A DNA stretch of 64,000 nucleotides from Hyphomicrobiales bacterium (GCA_025351165.1 JANXWK010000008.1:52256-116255), one strand, 5' to 3'; numbered from the stretch's first letter, positions 9,875-18,952 are shown. Numbers and translations are program-made. The notes: a model not told the origin generated them from the sequence alone.

Positions 9875-10063
9875 ATGTTAAGGCTATTCAAACTAAGTCG
9901 TCGTTTTTATAAAGATGAAACAGGCAGTACAGCAATTGAGTATGGGTTGATTGCAGCCTTAATTTTTTTAGGGATAGTGGTCTCTATAAATACTTTTGCA
10001 GGATCTATGGCCGCTACCTACAGCAAAATAGATGTAACTGTTGCAGCAGCCGTAGCTAAATAA
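9875..10063 (+). CDS. Flp/Fap-type pilin subunit
   Basis: 62 residues with the features of a type IVb Flp prepilin: short basic leader ending in G17, then STAIEYGLIAALIFLGIV with Glu at mature position 5, a single hydrophobic helix, and a small Ala-rich tail. Such subunits are cut by the CpaA/TadV peptidase and assembled by the Tad machinery for adherence. AAGGG stands nine bases before the ATG. No cpa/tad gene is near; the gene sits alone between mutT and a convergent methyltransferase, so it is either a dispersed extra pilin or has another assembly partner. Confidence 0.88.
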   Translation: MLRLFKLSRRFYKDETGSTAIEYGLIAALIFLGIVVSINTFAGSMAATYSKIDVTVAAAVAK

Positions 10064-10065
10064 AT

Positions 10066-10935
10066 TTATGATTTTTTCTCCAAAGCATCTGCAAGCTTGT
10101 GCTTTGCGCTTCCTGGCTTCAAAGGTTTCTGTTGGCTCTCGTGCTCTGCCCAGCCTGACACCCAGATAAATTCAAATGTTGCCCGTATGCGGCCATCAAC
10201 ATCCCTAAATTTTTCTGAGTATAATTCTGAAGCCCTTTTAAAAATTTTAGGGTGCGTTGGACATTTTACCCTTGAGTGCAGGATATTTGTTGCACCCATT
10301 TTTCGTAAATCATGCATAAGGCACTTCATATTATCATAACGCACTGTTACGGTATCAACATCCGTTACAGGCAGTTTGAAGTTGGCCCGCTGTAGAAGCG
10401 CACCAAGGTCTTTTATGTCAGCAAAGGGAAATATACGCGGAGATACTCCCCCTGTTATTTCTTCCTCTGCAATCTGTAAAACGCTTCGAAGCTCTTTTAA
10501 TGTTTTCCCACCTGGAATACAGGCTATAAACAGTCCATCTGGGCACAAAGCTCTTTGTATTTGTATAAATGCACCTGGAAGATCGTTAACTGCATGGAGG
10601 GCCATAGCGCTAACTATCAAGTTAAAATGGGTACCCTTAAGGGGGAGAGCCTCAAGAGGATTTTTAGGTAAGTTTTCAGGCGCAAGATACAGAAAGTTTT
10701 CAGGCTTTACAAAATCAGCAATTTTTTGTGAAAAAAAAGGTGTTGGTGTACCAATATCTGCAATTTTTTCAAAGTTTCGTAAAATATCGGTTAGACGTTC
10801 GTTGAGTTCTGTGGCTGCGCGATGCAGAAAAAAATCTGCAAATCCAAGTTTTCTGGCACGGTGTAAACGCAGCAAATAAGAAGACCCGTCAAAAATAGAT
10901 GGGGGCGATAAACTGCTAGAGGAAGATTGAACCAT
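10066..10935 (-). CDS. BioC/NDUFAF5-like SAM-dependent methyltransferase
   Basis: 289 residues. The N-terminal stretch LLRLHRARKLGFADFFLHRA and the following FEKIADIGTP are typical of the alphaproteobacterial NDUFAF5/BioC-like group that lies beside comF. Motif I is divergent (IADIGTPTPFF instead of a glycine-rich loop), and a class I Rossmann methyltransferase core continues with LIVSAMALHAVNDLPG. The mitochondrial relative modifies an Arg of complex I during assembly; that role here is only inferred. It converges on the pilin gene and diverges from comF. Confidence 0.8.
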   Translation of the reverse strand: MVQSSSSSLSPPSIFDGSSYLLRLHRARKLGFADFFLHRAATELNERLTDILRNFEKIADIGTPTPFFSQKIADFVKPENFLYLAPENLPKNPLEALPLKGTHFNLIVSAMALHAVNDLPGAFIQIQRALCPDGLFIACIPGGKTLKELRSVLQIAEEEITGGVSPRIFPFADIKDLGALLQRANFKLPVTDVDTVTVRYDNMKCLMHDLRKMGATNILHSRVKCPTHPKIFKRASELYSEKFRDVDGRIRATFEFIWVSGWAEHESQQKPLKPGSAKHKLADALEKKS

Positions 10936-11024
10936 TTGACTGCCTATCGTTTTTTACCATGTTTTAGTCTTGTTCTACTGTATTTTAGTCTTGAGTCTTT
11001 TAAACCTAAATTATAAACTATGAC

Positions 11025-11774
11025 ATGTTTTTACATTTGAATTTTATTTTGTGTGAGCTGCTACATAAGCTTGCTGATGTAATTTATCCACCCCAATGTA
11101 TTGGCTGTCGTTCAGCTGTTGCAAATGTATCTACACTTTGTGGGCATTGCTGGACGAGCCTCAAATTTATTGAACGTCCCTATTGTGAGCGAATGGGTAC
11201 TCCTTTTTCTGTAGATCTGGGAGGCCTGCTTCTGTCGCCAGCTGCTATTGCGGACCCGCCTGTATTTGATCGTGCACGATCTGTACTTATATATGATGGT
11301 CTGGGGCGGGCGCTTGTTCATAGGTTTAAATACGGGGATCGGCACGATCTTGCTCTTGCAATGGCAAGAATGATGACACAAGCTGGACGCGAATTAATTG
11401 AGGATGCAGATATTATTATTCCAGTTCCATTACACTGGACACGCCTTTTATCACGGCGTTTCAATCAGGCTGCCCTTCTGGCTTCGACTTTGTCTACAAT
11501 AACGGGCAAACCTTATAATCCCGATGTGCTGAAACGTAAAAAAAGGACAAGACCGCAATATGGACTAACTCGCCCAGAGCGCCAAACAAATCTGCAAGGT
11601 GCGTTAGCAGTAGATAAAACTCTGTACTATAAAATTGAAGGCAAGCGTATTTTACTCATTGATGATGTTATGACAACATCCTCCACTGCCAATGCCGCAG
11701 CCCGTGCCCTTGTCAAAGCTAAAGCAAGCCATGTTGATGTATTAACATTTGCACGTGTTGTGGATTATGTGTGA
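11025..11774 (+). CDS. comF: ComF family phosphoribosyltransferase-like protein
   Basis: 249 residues. The N-terminal zinc-finger-like part has two CxxC pairs (CIGC and CGHC), and the C-terminal part has a type I PRTase loop ILLIDDVMTTSSTA and the ComF signature FNQAALLA. ComF proteins take part in uptake or processing of single-stranded DNA during natural transformation in several bacteria; many non-competent bacteria also keep the gene. The comF-grxC-nitrilase order on the plus strand with the methyltransferase divergent is a known alphaproteobacterial cluster. Confidence 0.9.
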   Translation: MFLHLNFILCELLHKLADVIYPPQCIGCRSAVANVSTLCGHCWTSLKFIERPYCERMGTPFSVDLGGLLLSPAAIADPPVFDRARSVLIYDGLGRALVHRFKYGDRHDLALAMARMMTQAGRELIEDADIIIPVPLHWTRLLSRRFNQAALLASTLSTITGKPYNPDVLKRKKRTRPQYGLTRPERQTNLQGALAVDKTLYYKIEGKRILLIDDVMTTSSTANAAARALVKAKASHVDVLTFARVVDYV

Positions 11775-11815
11775 GCAGCGTATAATTGCCTTTTTTGTAA
11801 AGCGAGACCAAAACA

Positions 11816-12076
11816 ATGCCAGAATTTACAATTTATACAAAAGCATGGTGTCCGTACTGTCAGGCAGCACTGGACCTTCTTAAAAAGAAGGATATTCCAT
11901 TCAAGCAAATTGAAATAACAAATAATAAAGAGTTATCCATGCAAATGGTGGAACGCGCAAATGGACGTACCTCCGTTCCACAGATTTTTGCAGGCGAAAG
12001 ACATATTGGCGGGTGCGATGATCTTTATGCGCTGGATGAAAAAGGTGAGTTGGATAGACTGATAAAAGCTGGATAA
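11816..12076 (+). CDS. grxC: Glutaredoxin 3
   Basis: 86 residues, single thioredoxin fold with the dithiol active site C12-P-Y-C15 and the glutathione-binding TSVPQIF / GGCDD segments. It reduces protein disulfides and mixed disulfides with glutathione. Forty bases after comF and 25 before the amidase gene, so one operon is likely. Its stop codon region is the first half of a perfect 21-bp tandem duplication that reaches into the start of the next gene. Confidence 0.95.
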   Translation: MPEFTIYTKAWCPYCQAALDLLKKKDIPFKQIEITNNKELSMQMVERANGRTSVPQIFAGERHIGGCDDLYALDEKGELDRLIKAG

Positions 12077-12104
12077 ATTCATGTAAAAGCTGGATAAATT
12101 CATG
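12063..12104. repeat. Perfect 21-bp tandem duplication at the grxC/nit junction
   Basis: The 21-nt unit TAAAAGCTGGATAAATTCATG occurs twice, head to tail, at 12063-12083 and 12084-12104, without mismatch. The first copy holds the last codons and TAA of grxC and an ATG that is immediately followed by TAA. The second copy supplies the functional ATG (12102) of the next gene. Confidence 0.97.
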
Positions 12105-12932
12105 CCCCAAATTTTCAAGGCAGCTGTCGTTCAACTTAATTCCAGCGCAGATGTGTTAAAAAACATCAGTCATGCTTCCGTTTTTATCAGTGAGGCAGCA
12201 AAACGAGGCGCGACCTACATACAAACGCCAGAGATGTCTTCAATTGTGGATCGTGATAAAAACAATCTGCTCAGACAGGTATGTTTTGAAGAGGATGATG
12301 TATTTTTAAGTGCGATGCTGAAATTGGCAAAAGAACTGGGTATTACGCTACATATTGGATCTGTTGCACTTAAACAGGGCGAAAAACTTGTCAATAGAGC
12401 TTTTATTATCGACACAAAAGGTTTGATTCGCGCCCGATATGATAAAATACATTTATACGATGTTGATTTGCCAAATGGTGAGAGCTGGCGTGAAAGCTCC
12501 TCTTACACTGCAGGATCCACCGCTGTTATTGCAGATATAGAACAGGCTAAAATTGGTTTGAGTATATGCTATGATCTGCGTTTTCCTGCTCTTTATCATG
12601 CTCTTGCCCAAAATGGAGCACAGATACTAACCGCACCCTCCTGCTTTACGCGTCAGACAGGTGAAGCGCATTGGCATGTCTTGCAGCGTGCCCGTGCCAT
12701 TGAAACTGGTTCCTTCATGATTTCAGCCGCCCAAATTGGTCCTCATGAGGATGGGCGCGAAACTTATGGGCATTCAATAATCATTGACCCTTGGGGACGC
12801 GTTTTGGCAGATGCAGGTAATAAGGGCCCTGGTATTGCCTTGGCAGATATTGACTTGTCCTTGGTATACCATGCCCGTCAAATGATACCTACGCTCCAGC
12901 ATGCCAAAAGCTTTACTACCAAACAAGCGTAG
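12102..12932 (+). CDS. Carbon-nitrogen hydrolase (Nit-type amidase)
   Basis: 276 residues of the nitrilase superfamily with the complete catalytic triad: E44 (TPEMSS), K115 (YDKIHLYDVD) and C156 (ICYDLRFP). The closest functional group is the Nit1/Nit2 branch: Nit1 hydrolyses deaminated glutathione, Nit2 omega-amides. The link to grxC supports a glutathione-repair role, but this is inference. It ends one base before the convergent ubiG. The start ATG is created by the second copy of the 21-bp duplication. Confidence 0.88.
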   Translation: MPQIFKAAVVQLNSSADVLKNISHASVFISEAAKRGATYIQTPEMSSIVDRDKNNLLRQVCFEEDDVFLSAMLKLAKELGITLHIGSVALKQGEKLVNRAFIIDTKGLIRARYDKIHLYDVDLPNGESWRESSSYTAGSTAVIADIEQAKIGLSICYDLRFPALYHALAQNGAQILTAPSCFTRQTGEAHWHVLQRARAIETGSFMISAAQIGPHEDGRETYGHSIIIDPWGRVLADAGNKGPGIALADIDLSLVYHARQMIPTLQHAKSFTTKQA

Positions 12933-12933
12933 C

Positions 12934-13686
12934 CTACCTTGCCTTGTACGCACACAAGAAATAGTTTACACTTGCATCGCGTGATTGGTTCCAACTGTCC
13001 GTGAAAGGCGAATAAGTCATGCCTGTTACCTCACACCGATCAAAACCATTTGTTTCGAGTGCGGTTTGAAATTCTTCAGGCGTTACAAATTTATCCCAGG
13101 AGTGTGTACCTTTTGGCAGCCAGCGCAAGATATATTCAGCGCCAATAATGGCAAGAACAAAAGAGCGAATGGTACGGTTCAGGGTAGAACCAATAAACAG
13201 GCCGCCTGACTTTACCAGTTTACTCGTAGCCTCAATAAATATTGCCATATCAGCAACATGTTCAACGACTTCCATTGCAAGAACTATATCAAATTCTGCA
13301 CCAGTTTTAAGCAGTTCTTCTGCGGTTGTAACTTGATAGTTAATCTTAAGTTTGGAAAGGGTGGCATGAGCCTTTGCTATTTCTATATTCGATTCGCCAG
13401 GGTCAATGCCTGTTACTGTAGCTCCGAGGCGCGCAAGCGGTTCACATAATAGACCTCCACCACATCCAATGTCTAATATGGTAAGGCCAGAGAGCAGTTT
13501 TAGGTTATTTGAACCAACCTTATGATTTAAAGTAATCTGTTCTTTAATATATGCCAAACGTACTGGATTAATCCTGTGAAGCGGCTTCATTTTGCCCGTT
13601 GGATTCCACCATTCGCCTTGTAGCTCATTGAACTGCTGAACCTCGCGCGGATCAATTGTGGATTTTTGTATGGGTATATTATTCAC
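12934..13686 (-). CDS. ubiG: Ubiquinone biosynthesis O-methyltransferase
   Basis: 250 residues. Catalyses both O-methylations in ubiquinone synthesis with SAM. Motif I LDIGCGGG is at 71-78, the acidic residue in GIDPG follows, and the N-terminal FNELQGEWWNPTGKMKPLHR is the UbiG/Coq3 signature. Usually in Hyphomicrobiales ubiG is followed divergently by lysC; here a foreign-looking metalloprotease gene sits between them. Together with the prenyl diphosphate synthase (18953) and UbiH-type hydroxylase (41621) it covers part of the ubiquinone pathway. Confidence 0.95.
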   Translation of the reverse strand: MNNIPIQKSTIDPREVQQFNELQGEWWNPTGKMKPLHRINPVRLAYIKEQITLNHKVGSNNLKLLSGLTILDIGCGGGLLCEPLARLGATVTGIDPGESNIEIAKAHATLSKLKINYQVTTAEELLKTGAEFDIVLAMEVVEHVADMAIFIEATSKLVKSGGLFIGSTLNRTIRSFVLAIIGAEYILRWLPKGTHSWDKFVTPEEFQTALETNGFDRCEVTGMTYSPFTDSWNQSRDASVNYFLCAYKAR

Positions 13687-13904
13687 AATTGATGTTCCGA
13701 TAGTCGGGCTTTTGATTGAATCTGAAGTTTATACGCTAGAATATTTGAAAAAGTAATCAAGAGGGTGCACAGTCGCAGGTGTAAAAGAGTTTTAAGGAAT
13801 TATTTTGAAAACTTCATATTTTTATTCAAACTTGTAAGGCTGGTGTAAGAATAGAGGAATACCAAGAGTTATTAAACTAATTATTAATTTGTTAAGGAAT
13901 GTAA

Positions 13905-15044
13905 ATGTCGTTTTTTGTAGGTAATGTTGTTGCAGATACTGCTAAATCTTCTCCAAATATTGATTCAGGCCTTCCATGGAAACAGGCTATTAAACCGGTA
14001 TCTTTGAAATCAGCTGCTCTAGTGCAAGCAAATTCAGTTGCTGATGCCAAGTTTGCCAAAGTTAAAACCATTGTACAGGATGCTGTTAAAAAGTATTGGA
14101 AGGTTTATCAGGAAAAATTTCCAGAAGCTTTTGCAACGAATAAACTACTTAAAACTTCAACACCTGAAATTGTGTTTATGGATACAAAGGAGCAAATAAA
14201 TAAGGAGGCGGAAGATACAAATATAGAACCAAGTGAAACAAATGCATTTGCACGCCCTGAGTACCCGAATAAAATTTATGTTTATACTCCAAATATGATC
14301 AAAAAAATGAGTAAATTCGGAGATAATGCTCTAAGAGCAACTATAGCCCATGAGTTAATGCATAATTTAACAAACAAAATAAACAAACGTATTGGGACTG
14401 ATGCAAAGGGCATAACTGAAACATTTAAAGGTGTAAAAGATCAATTAAAAAATAGTATTTCCCTTTTACCAGATGGACGACAAGGCCAAATCCTTCAATT
14501 TTCCGTAGAAGATTTATTAATAGAAGGTGGCGCAGACACGCTATCTATCGCGACTACAGGTATAAAATCGAGCCATATTCCTTATCAGTCAATTCGTGAT
14601 TTAAGTGCTCAGCTTCGAACCTTAACTGGAAAAGATACTTACAGAAAAGCATATATTTCTAACGATCCAATAGCTTATAAAATACTTGTGAATGCAGCGT
14701 TAAAACTTGCAAAAGGCTATAACGAAGTATTTGATAAAAAGCGGATATCACATGCAATATCTGAATTTAATAAAACCAAATCTATATCTTTCAATTCTAA
14801 TAAACTTGACCCTGATCGGGTAAAGCTGCTTATTAAAAAATACAAGGCGGAAGCACTTTTGAAATATAACTTGGATAGCAATCACACAGAAATAAAAAAA
14901 TATAATTTTACATTTTCTGATATAATCAAAGGCATACTCGTACCCGAACTTGATAAAAAAAGAATGTCTATTGAAGAAGCGACGGATAAAGACATTGATA
15001 ATGCCGTTCGCACTGTTTGGAAACGCACTTACCCTAATAAATAA
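13905..15044 (+). CDS. Orphan HExxH zinc metalloprotease-like protein
   Basis: 379 residues, no family recognised. A zinc-protease motif H149-E150-L-M-H153 lies in ATIAHELMHNLT, and 54 residues on stands E207 in LLIEGGADTLS, fitting a gluzincin third ligand (E...AD pattern). There is no signal peptide or membrane helix, so it acts in the cytoplasm or leaves by a signal-independent route. The tail is Lys-rich and helical. Start ATG 13905 is preceded by AAGGA at 13894-13898. The gene is visibly AT-rich with A-ending codons, unlike ubiG and lysC around it, which suggests acquisition. No immunity or chaperone gene is beside it. A toxin/effector or a phage-derived enzyme are both possible. Confidence 0.7.
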   Translation: MSFFVGNVVADTAKSSPNIDSGLPWKQAIKPVSLKSAALVQANSVADAKFAKVKTIVQDAVKKYWKVYQEKFPEAFATNKLLKTSTPEIVFMDTKEQINKEAEDTNIEPSETNAFARPEYPNKIYVYTPNMIKKMSKFGDNALRATIAHELMHNLTNKINKRIGTDAKGITETFKGVKDQLKNSISLLPDGRQGQILQFSVEDLLIEGGADTLSIATTGIKSSHIPYQSIRDLSAQLRTLTGKDTYRKAYISNDPIAYKILVNAALKLAKGYNEVFDKKRISHAISEFNKTKSISFNSNKLDPDRVKLLIKKYKAEALLKYNLDSNHTEIKKYNFTFSDIIKGILVPELDKKRMSIEEATDKDIDNAVRTVWKRTYPNK

Positions 15045-15074
15045 TTGACTCTCGCACCCAGCCTCGCCAATAAG

Positions 15075-15105
15075 ACCCTTGGAGCATATCTTAACTTTCA
15101 AGGGT
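15075..15105 (+). promoter_or_regulatory. Hairpin that could mask the lysC ribosome binding site
   Basis: ACCCTTG (15075-15081) pairs perfectly with CAAGGGT (15099-15105). The right arm contains AAGGG, the Shine-Dalgarno of lysC, five bases before the ATG. Formation of the stem in mRNA would hide it. The 17-nt loop and short stem mean it may be chance. Confidence 0.3.
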
Positions 15106-15109
15106 TCTC

Positions 15110-16345
15110 ATGGCGCGTCTGGTTATGAAATTTGGTGGCACATCAGTTGCCAGTGTCGAGCGCATTAAAAATGTTGCATGTCATGTAAAACGTGAGGTTG
15201 ATGCAGGGCATGAGGTTGCTGTTGTTGTTTCTGCCATGTCCGGTAAAACCAATGAGCTGGTTGGTTATGTAACTGATGCTGCAAAACTTTATGATCCACG
15301 CGAGTATGATGTTGTTGTTGCCTCTGGCGAGCAGGTGACATCTGGACTGTTAGCTCTTGTTTTAAATGATATGGGCATTGCGGCTCGCTCCTGGCAGGGC
15401 TGGCAAGTGCCCCTTTATGCAGATGACGCGCATGGCTCTGCCCGTATTGAAAATGTAGACGGATCTGGTATTATTGCAGGGTTTGCCGCGCGTGAAGTTG
15501 CTGTTGTATCTGGCTTTCAAGGTGTTCATAAAGCCACAGGCCGCATCACAACGCTTGGGCGCGGCGGGTCTGATACAAGCGCTGTTGCCATTGCTGCCGG
15601 CATTAAGGCGGATCGCTGTGATATATACACGGATGTGGATGGTATTTACACAACCGATCCCCGTATGGTGCCAAAGGCCCAACGAATGGATAAGGTCTCC
15701 TTTGAGGAAATGCTTGAACTTGCTTCCATGGGAGCAAAAGTGCTGCAAGTTCGCTCGGTTGAAATAGCAATGGTGCATAAGGTCCCAACTTATGTACGAT
15801 CAAGCTTTGATGATCCAATGAACCCAAATACTGGTACTTTAATTTGCGATGAGGAGACAATAGTGGAACAACAGGTTATTACTGGCATCGCTTATTCCAA
15901 AGATGATACAGAGATTACATTGCGACAGGTGGCTGATAAGCCAGGCGTTGCAGCAGGCGTGTTCATGCCATTGGCAGATGCAAATATTAATGTGGATATG
16001 ATTGTTCAGAATATTTCTGAAGATGGGCGCACAACTGACATTACCTTTACAGTACCAGCAGCAGAATATGATCGCGCTGTTGATATTTTGACAAAACTCA
16101 AGGATGAGATTGGCTATCGCGCCCTGCAAGGTGCAAAAGATGTGGCAAAGGTATCCGCCATTGGTATTGGAATGCGTTCCCATGCAGGTGTTGCAGCTAG
16201 GGCCTTTAAAGCCCTGTCTGAAAAAGGCATTAATATTCGCGCCATTACAACGTCAGAAATCAAGTTTTCAGTGCTGATTGATGCAGCCTATACAGAGTTG
16301 GCCGTGCGCACGCTTCATTCTCTTTATGGGTTGGATAAAGCCTAA
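15110..16345 (+). CDS. lysC: Aspartate kinase
   Basis: First step of the Lys/Thr/Met/DAP pathway, phosphorylating aspartate. 411 residues. KFGGTS is at 7-12, a second substrate segment is TTLGRGGSDTSAVAIA, and two ACT domains at the C-terminus (from about 265) indicate allosteric control by Lys and/or Thr. The lysC-ptsP order is standard in Hyphomicrobiales. dapF, thrB and metX, which use its products, are also in this window. Confidence 0.97.
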   Translation: MARLVMKFGGTSVASVERIKNVACHVKREVDAGHEVAVVVSAMSGKTNELVGYVTDAAKLYDPREYDVVVASGEQVTSGLLALVLNDMGIAARSWQGWQVPLYADDAHGSARIENVDGSGIIAGFAAREVAVVSGFQGVHKATGRITTLGRGGSDTSAVAIAAGIKADRCDIYTDVDGIYTTDPRMVPKAQRMDKVSFEEMLELASMGAKVLQVRSVEIAMVHKVPTYVRSSFDDPMNPNTGTLICDEETIVEQQVITGIAYSKDDTEITLRQVADKPGVAAGVFMPLADANINVDMIVQNISEDGRTTDITFTVPAAEYDRAVDILTKLKDEIGYRALQGAKDVAKVSAIGIGMRSHAGVAARAFKALSEKGINIRAITTSEIKFSVLIDAAYTELAVRTLHSLYGLDKA

Positions 16346-16422
16346 TTTAAGGTGATTAAGCTTTATGCAAATTAATTACTGTTTAATTAAGCATATTTGA
16401 AGCCTACCGCTAAAACTGCCAT

Positions 16423-16458
16423 ACTCTTGGCTTGCATTTAACTCTTGGCTTGCATCTA
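16423..16458. repeat. 18-bp tandem duplication upstream of ptsP
   Basis: ACTCTTGGCTTGCATTTA and ACTCTTGGCTTGCATCTA stand head to tail with one T/C difference. They lie in the 240-bp gap between lysC and ptsP, about 130 bp before the ptsP start. No other feature was seen in that gap. Confidence 0.9.
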
Positions 16459-16586
16459 AGCTTTTGCCACGTTTATATGGACTTGGTTAAATCATTCAGT
16501 TTATTTTTGATTCGAAATAATTTATAGAGATTGGCTTGAGGCTCATACCCAGAAGCTGAAATATATATTGTGAAGGTTACGTAAAC

Positions 16587-18857
16587 ATGCGGGGGGCTCT
16601 TGGTGGTCCGCGACTCCTGCTGCGCCGCCTGCGCGAGGTTATGGCGGAGCCAGTTAGTGCGCAGGACAGACTTGACAAAATTGTTACTTTAATTGCGTCC
16701 AATATGGTTGCAGAAGTATGCTCCTGCTATGTTCTGCGAGCCGATGGCACGTTGGAGCTTTACGCAACTGAAGGCCTTAAACGCGAAGCCGTGCATCTGA
16801 CCACCATGCGTGTAGGTGAGGGGCTTGTAGGTCTTATTGCTCAAAGTGCCGAGGCATTAGCCATCTCAGATGCGCAGGTTCACCCAGCCTATGCCTATAA
16901 GCCAGAAACTGGGGAAGAGATTTACGCTTCCTTTTTGGGTGTCCCCATATTGCGGGGCGGTAACACGCTTGGCGTCATGGTGGTGCAGAACCGTGCACGC
17001 AGACAATATTCTGATGAGGAAATAGAAGCGCTTCAAACCACTGCCATGGTAACGGCAGAAATGATTGCCTCTGGTGAGCTTGAGGCGCTGGCAAAACCTG
17101 GTTCAAGTGGGATTGCCGTACGGCGACCTCTCATGCTTAAAGGCTCTGCTATTGCTGATGGCGTAGGTCTTGGTCATGTTGTGCTGCATGAACCGCGTGT
17201 TCTGATTAAAAACTATGTTGCAGACGATGTTGAAGCTGAAATGCGCCGCCTTGATGTCAGCATAGAAACCATGCGCTCTTCTCTTAATGACCTTATAGAA
17301 AATGGGACGGCTGGGCAGTCAGGCGAGCATCGCGACGTTCTAGAAACAGTACGCATGTTCGCCAATGATCGGGGCTGGATCAAGCGCCTTAAAGAAGCTG
17401 CGGCAACAGGTTTAACGGCAGAAGCCGCTGTGGAACGCGTGCAGTCTGATACGCGTGCGCGGATGCTGCGACAGACAGATCCATATTTGCGTGAGCGCTT
17501 GCATGATCTGGACGAGTTAGCCAACCGCCTCCTGCATCAGTTGACGGGAGAAGCTTTTACCCTTGCAACTGATGCCCTGCCAAACAATGCCATACTGGTT
17601 GCGCGTGGCATGGGGCCTGCTGCACTCCTTGAATATAACCGCGCCAATCTTCGAGGGCTTATTCTCGAAGAGGGCGGCGGCAATAGCCATGTTGCTGTTG
17701 TGGCAAAAGCTCTTGGCATTCCTTGTGTTGGTGATGCCTCAGGCATTACCAGCCTCGTAGAAACAGGCGATGCAATCATTATAGACGGGAGTACAGGCGA
17801 CATTCATGTGCGTCCGCAGCCGGATGTACAAACCGCCTATGCTGAAAAAGCGCGTCTTAGGGCAGGGCGCCTGGCAAAATATCGATCTTTACGCGATAAA
17901 CCCTCTGTTACGCTGGATAAGCAGACCATATCACTACAGATGAATGCTGGATTACTTATTGACCTTGCCAATCTTGATGAGTGGGGGGCAGCTGGTATTG
18001 GTCTGTTCCGTACAGAAATATTGTTTATGGTTGCGCCGTCCATGCCACGTGCTTCTGCGCAGGAGGGGTTGTATCGTGCTGTTCTATCGTCTGCTGGAGA
18101 GCGTCCAGTGACATTCCGGACCCTCGATATTGGTGGCGATAAGATTTTACCCTATATGCGGGCGCCAGATGAGGAGAACCCAGCCCTTGGATGGAGGGCC
18201 ATCCGTATTGGCCTGGATCGGCCTGCTTTATTACGCACCCAGTTTAGGGCATTGCTGCGTGCTGCAGAAGGGCGTGAACTGCGGGTCATGATCCCCATGA
18301 TTGGCTCTGTAACAGAAATAGACCAGGCGCGGGCAGCTTTTAATAAAGAGCGGGAGCACCTTATCAAGCATGGGCATTCCGTGCCAAAATCAATCAAATT
18401 TGGTGTCATGCTGGAAATCCCATCCTTATTATTTGATCTTGATGCATTAATGTCGCGGGTAGATTTCATTTCAATTGGGTCAAATGATCTAATGCAGTTT
18501 CTTTTTGCAGTGGATCGGGAGAATAAGCTGGTGGCAAATCGGTTTGATCCGCTGCATCCTGCCATGCTGCGCGCACTGCATCGTATTGTGGAAACTGCCA
18601 ATACATATAATGTTCAGGTGTCAGTCTGTGGAGAGATGGCAGGACGGCCAATTGAAGCCCTGGCACTTTTGGCTCTTGGTTTTAGACATTTATCCATGTC
18701 AGCAGCATCCATTGGCCCAATCAAAGCCATGCTGCTGAAGCTTGATTTGAGTGCTGTGCACAGCGCTGTGATGCGTGGACTGGAACAAAATAATGGAGCA
18801 TCTTCATTGCGACCCATGCTGGAAGAATTTGCCCATACGCATAAAGTGCCTGTCTGA
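16587..18857 (+). CDS. ptsP: PTS-Ntr enzyme I (phosphoenolpyruvate-protein phosphotransferase)
   Basis: 756 residues. An N-terminal GAF domain (about 20-160) senses nitrogen status (glutamine/2-oxoglutarate in studied members). It is followed by an EI N-domain with the phospho-histidine H368 in EEGGGNSHVAVVAK, and a TIM-barrel PEP-binding domain with GIGLFRTE, GSNDLMQF and the active-site Cys in VCGEMAGRP. It passes phosphate to NPr and EIIA-Ntr, which regulate metabolism and transport rather than sugar uptake. The motif around H368 reads GGGNSH rather than the more common GG-T/S-SH. AAGG about 10 bases before ATG. ptsO, ptsN and rpoN are not in the window. Confidence 0.95.
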   Translation: MRGALGGPRLLLRRLREVMAEPVSAQDRLDKIVTLIASNMVAEVCSCYVLRADGTLELYATEGLKREAVHLTTMRVGEGLVGLIAQSAEALAISDAQVHPAYAYKPETGEEIYASFLGVPILRGGNTLGVMVVQNRARRQYSDEEIEALQTTAMVTAEMIASGELEALAKPGSSGIAVRRPLMLKGSAIADGVGLGHVVLHEPRVLIKNYVADDVEAEMRRLDVSIETMRSSLNDLIENGTAGQSGEHRDVLETVRMFANDRGWIKRLKEAAATGLTAEAAVERVQSDTRARMLRQTDPYLRERLHDLDELANRLLHQLTGEAFTLATDALPNNAILVARGMGPAALLEYNRANLRGLILEEGGGNSHVAVVAKALGIPCVGDASGITSLVETGDAIIIDGSTGDIHVRPQPDVQTAYAEKARLRAGRLAKYRSLRDKPSVTLDKQTISLQMNAGLLIDLANLDEWGAAGIGLFRTEILFMVAPSMPRASAQEGLYRAVLSSAGERPVTFRTLDIGGDKILPYMRAPDEENPALGWRAIRIGLDRPALLRTQFRALLRAAEGRELRVMIPMIGSVTEIDQARAAFNKEREHLIKHGHSVPKSIKFGVMLEIPSLLFDLDALMSRVDFISIGSNDLMQFLFAVDRENKLVANRFDPLHPAMLRALHRIVETANTYNVQVSVCGEMAGRPIEALALLALGFRHLSMSAASIGPIKAMLLKLDLSAVHSAVMRGLEQNNGASSLRPMLEEFAHTHKVPV

Positions 18858-18952
18858 GGGTTTATTTTCAAGTCTGCGGCATAAGTCCAAGTTGCAAATT
18901 TTTTCTGTTCCGTGCAACACAGGTAAATATTTGCAGCGACAGGAGTTTAGGC

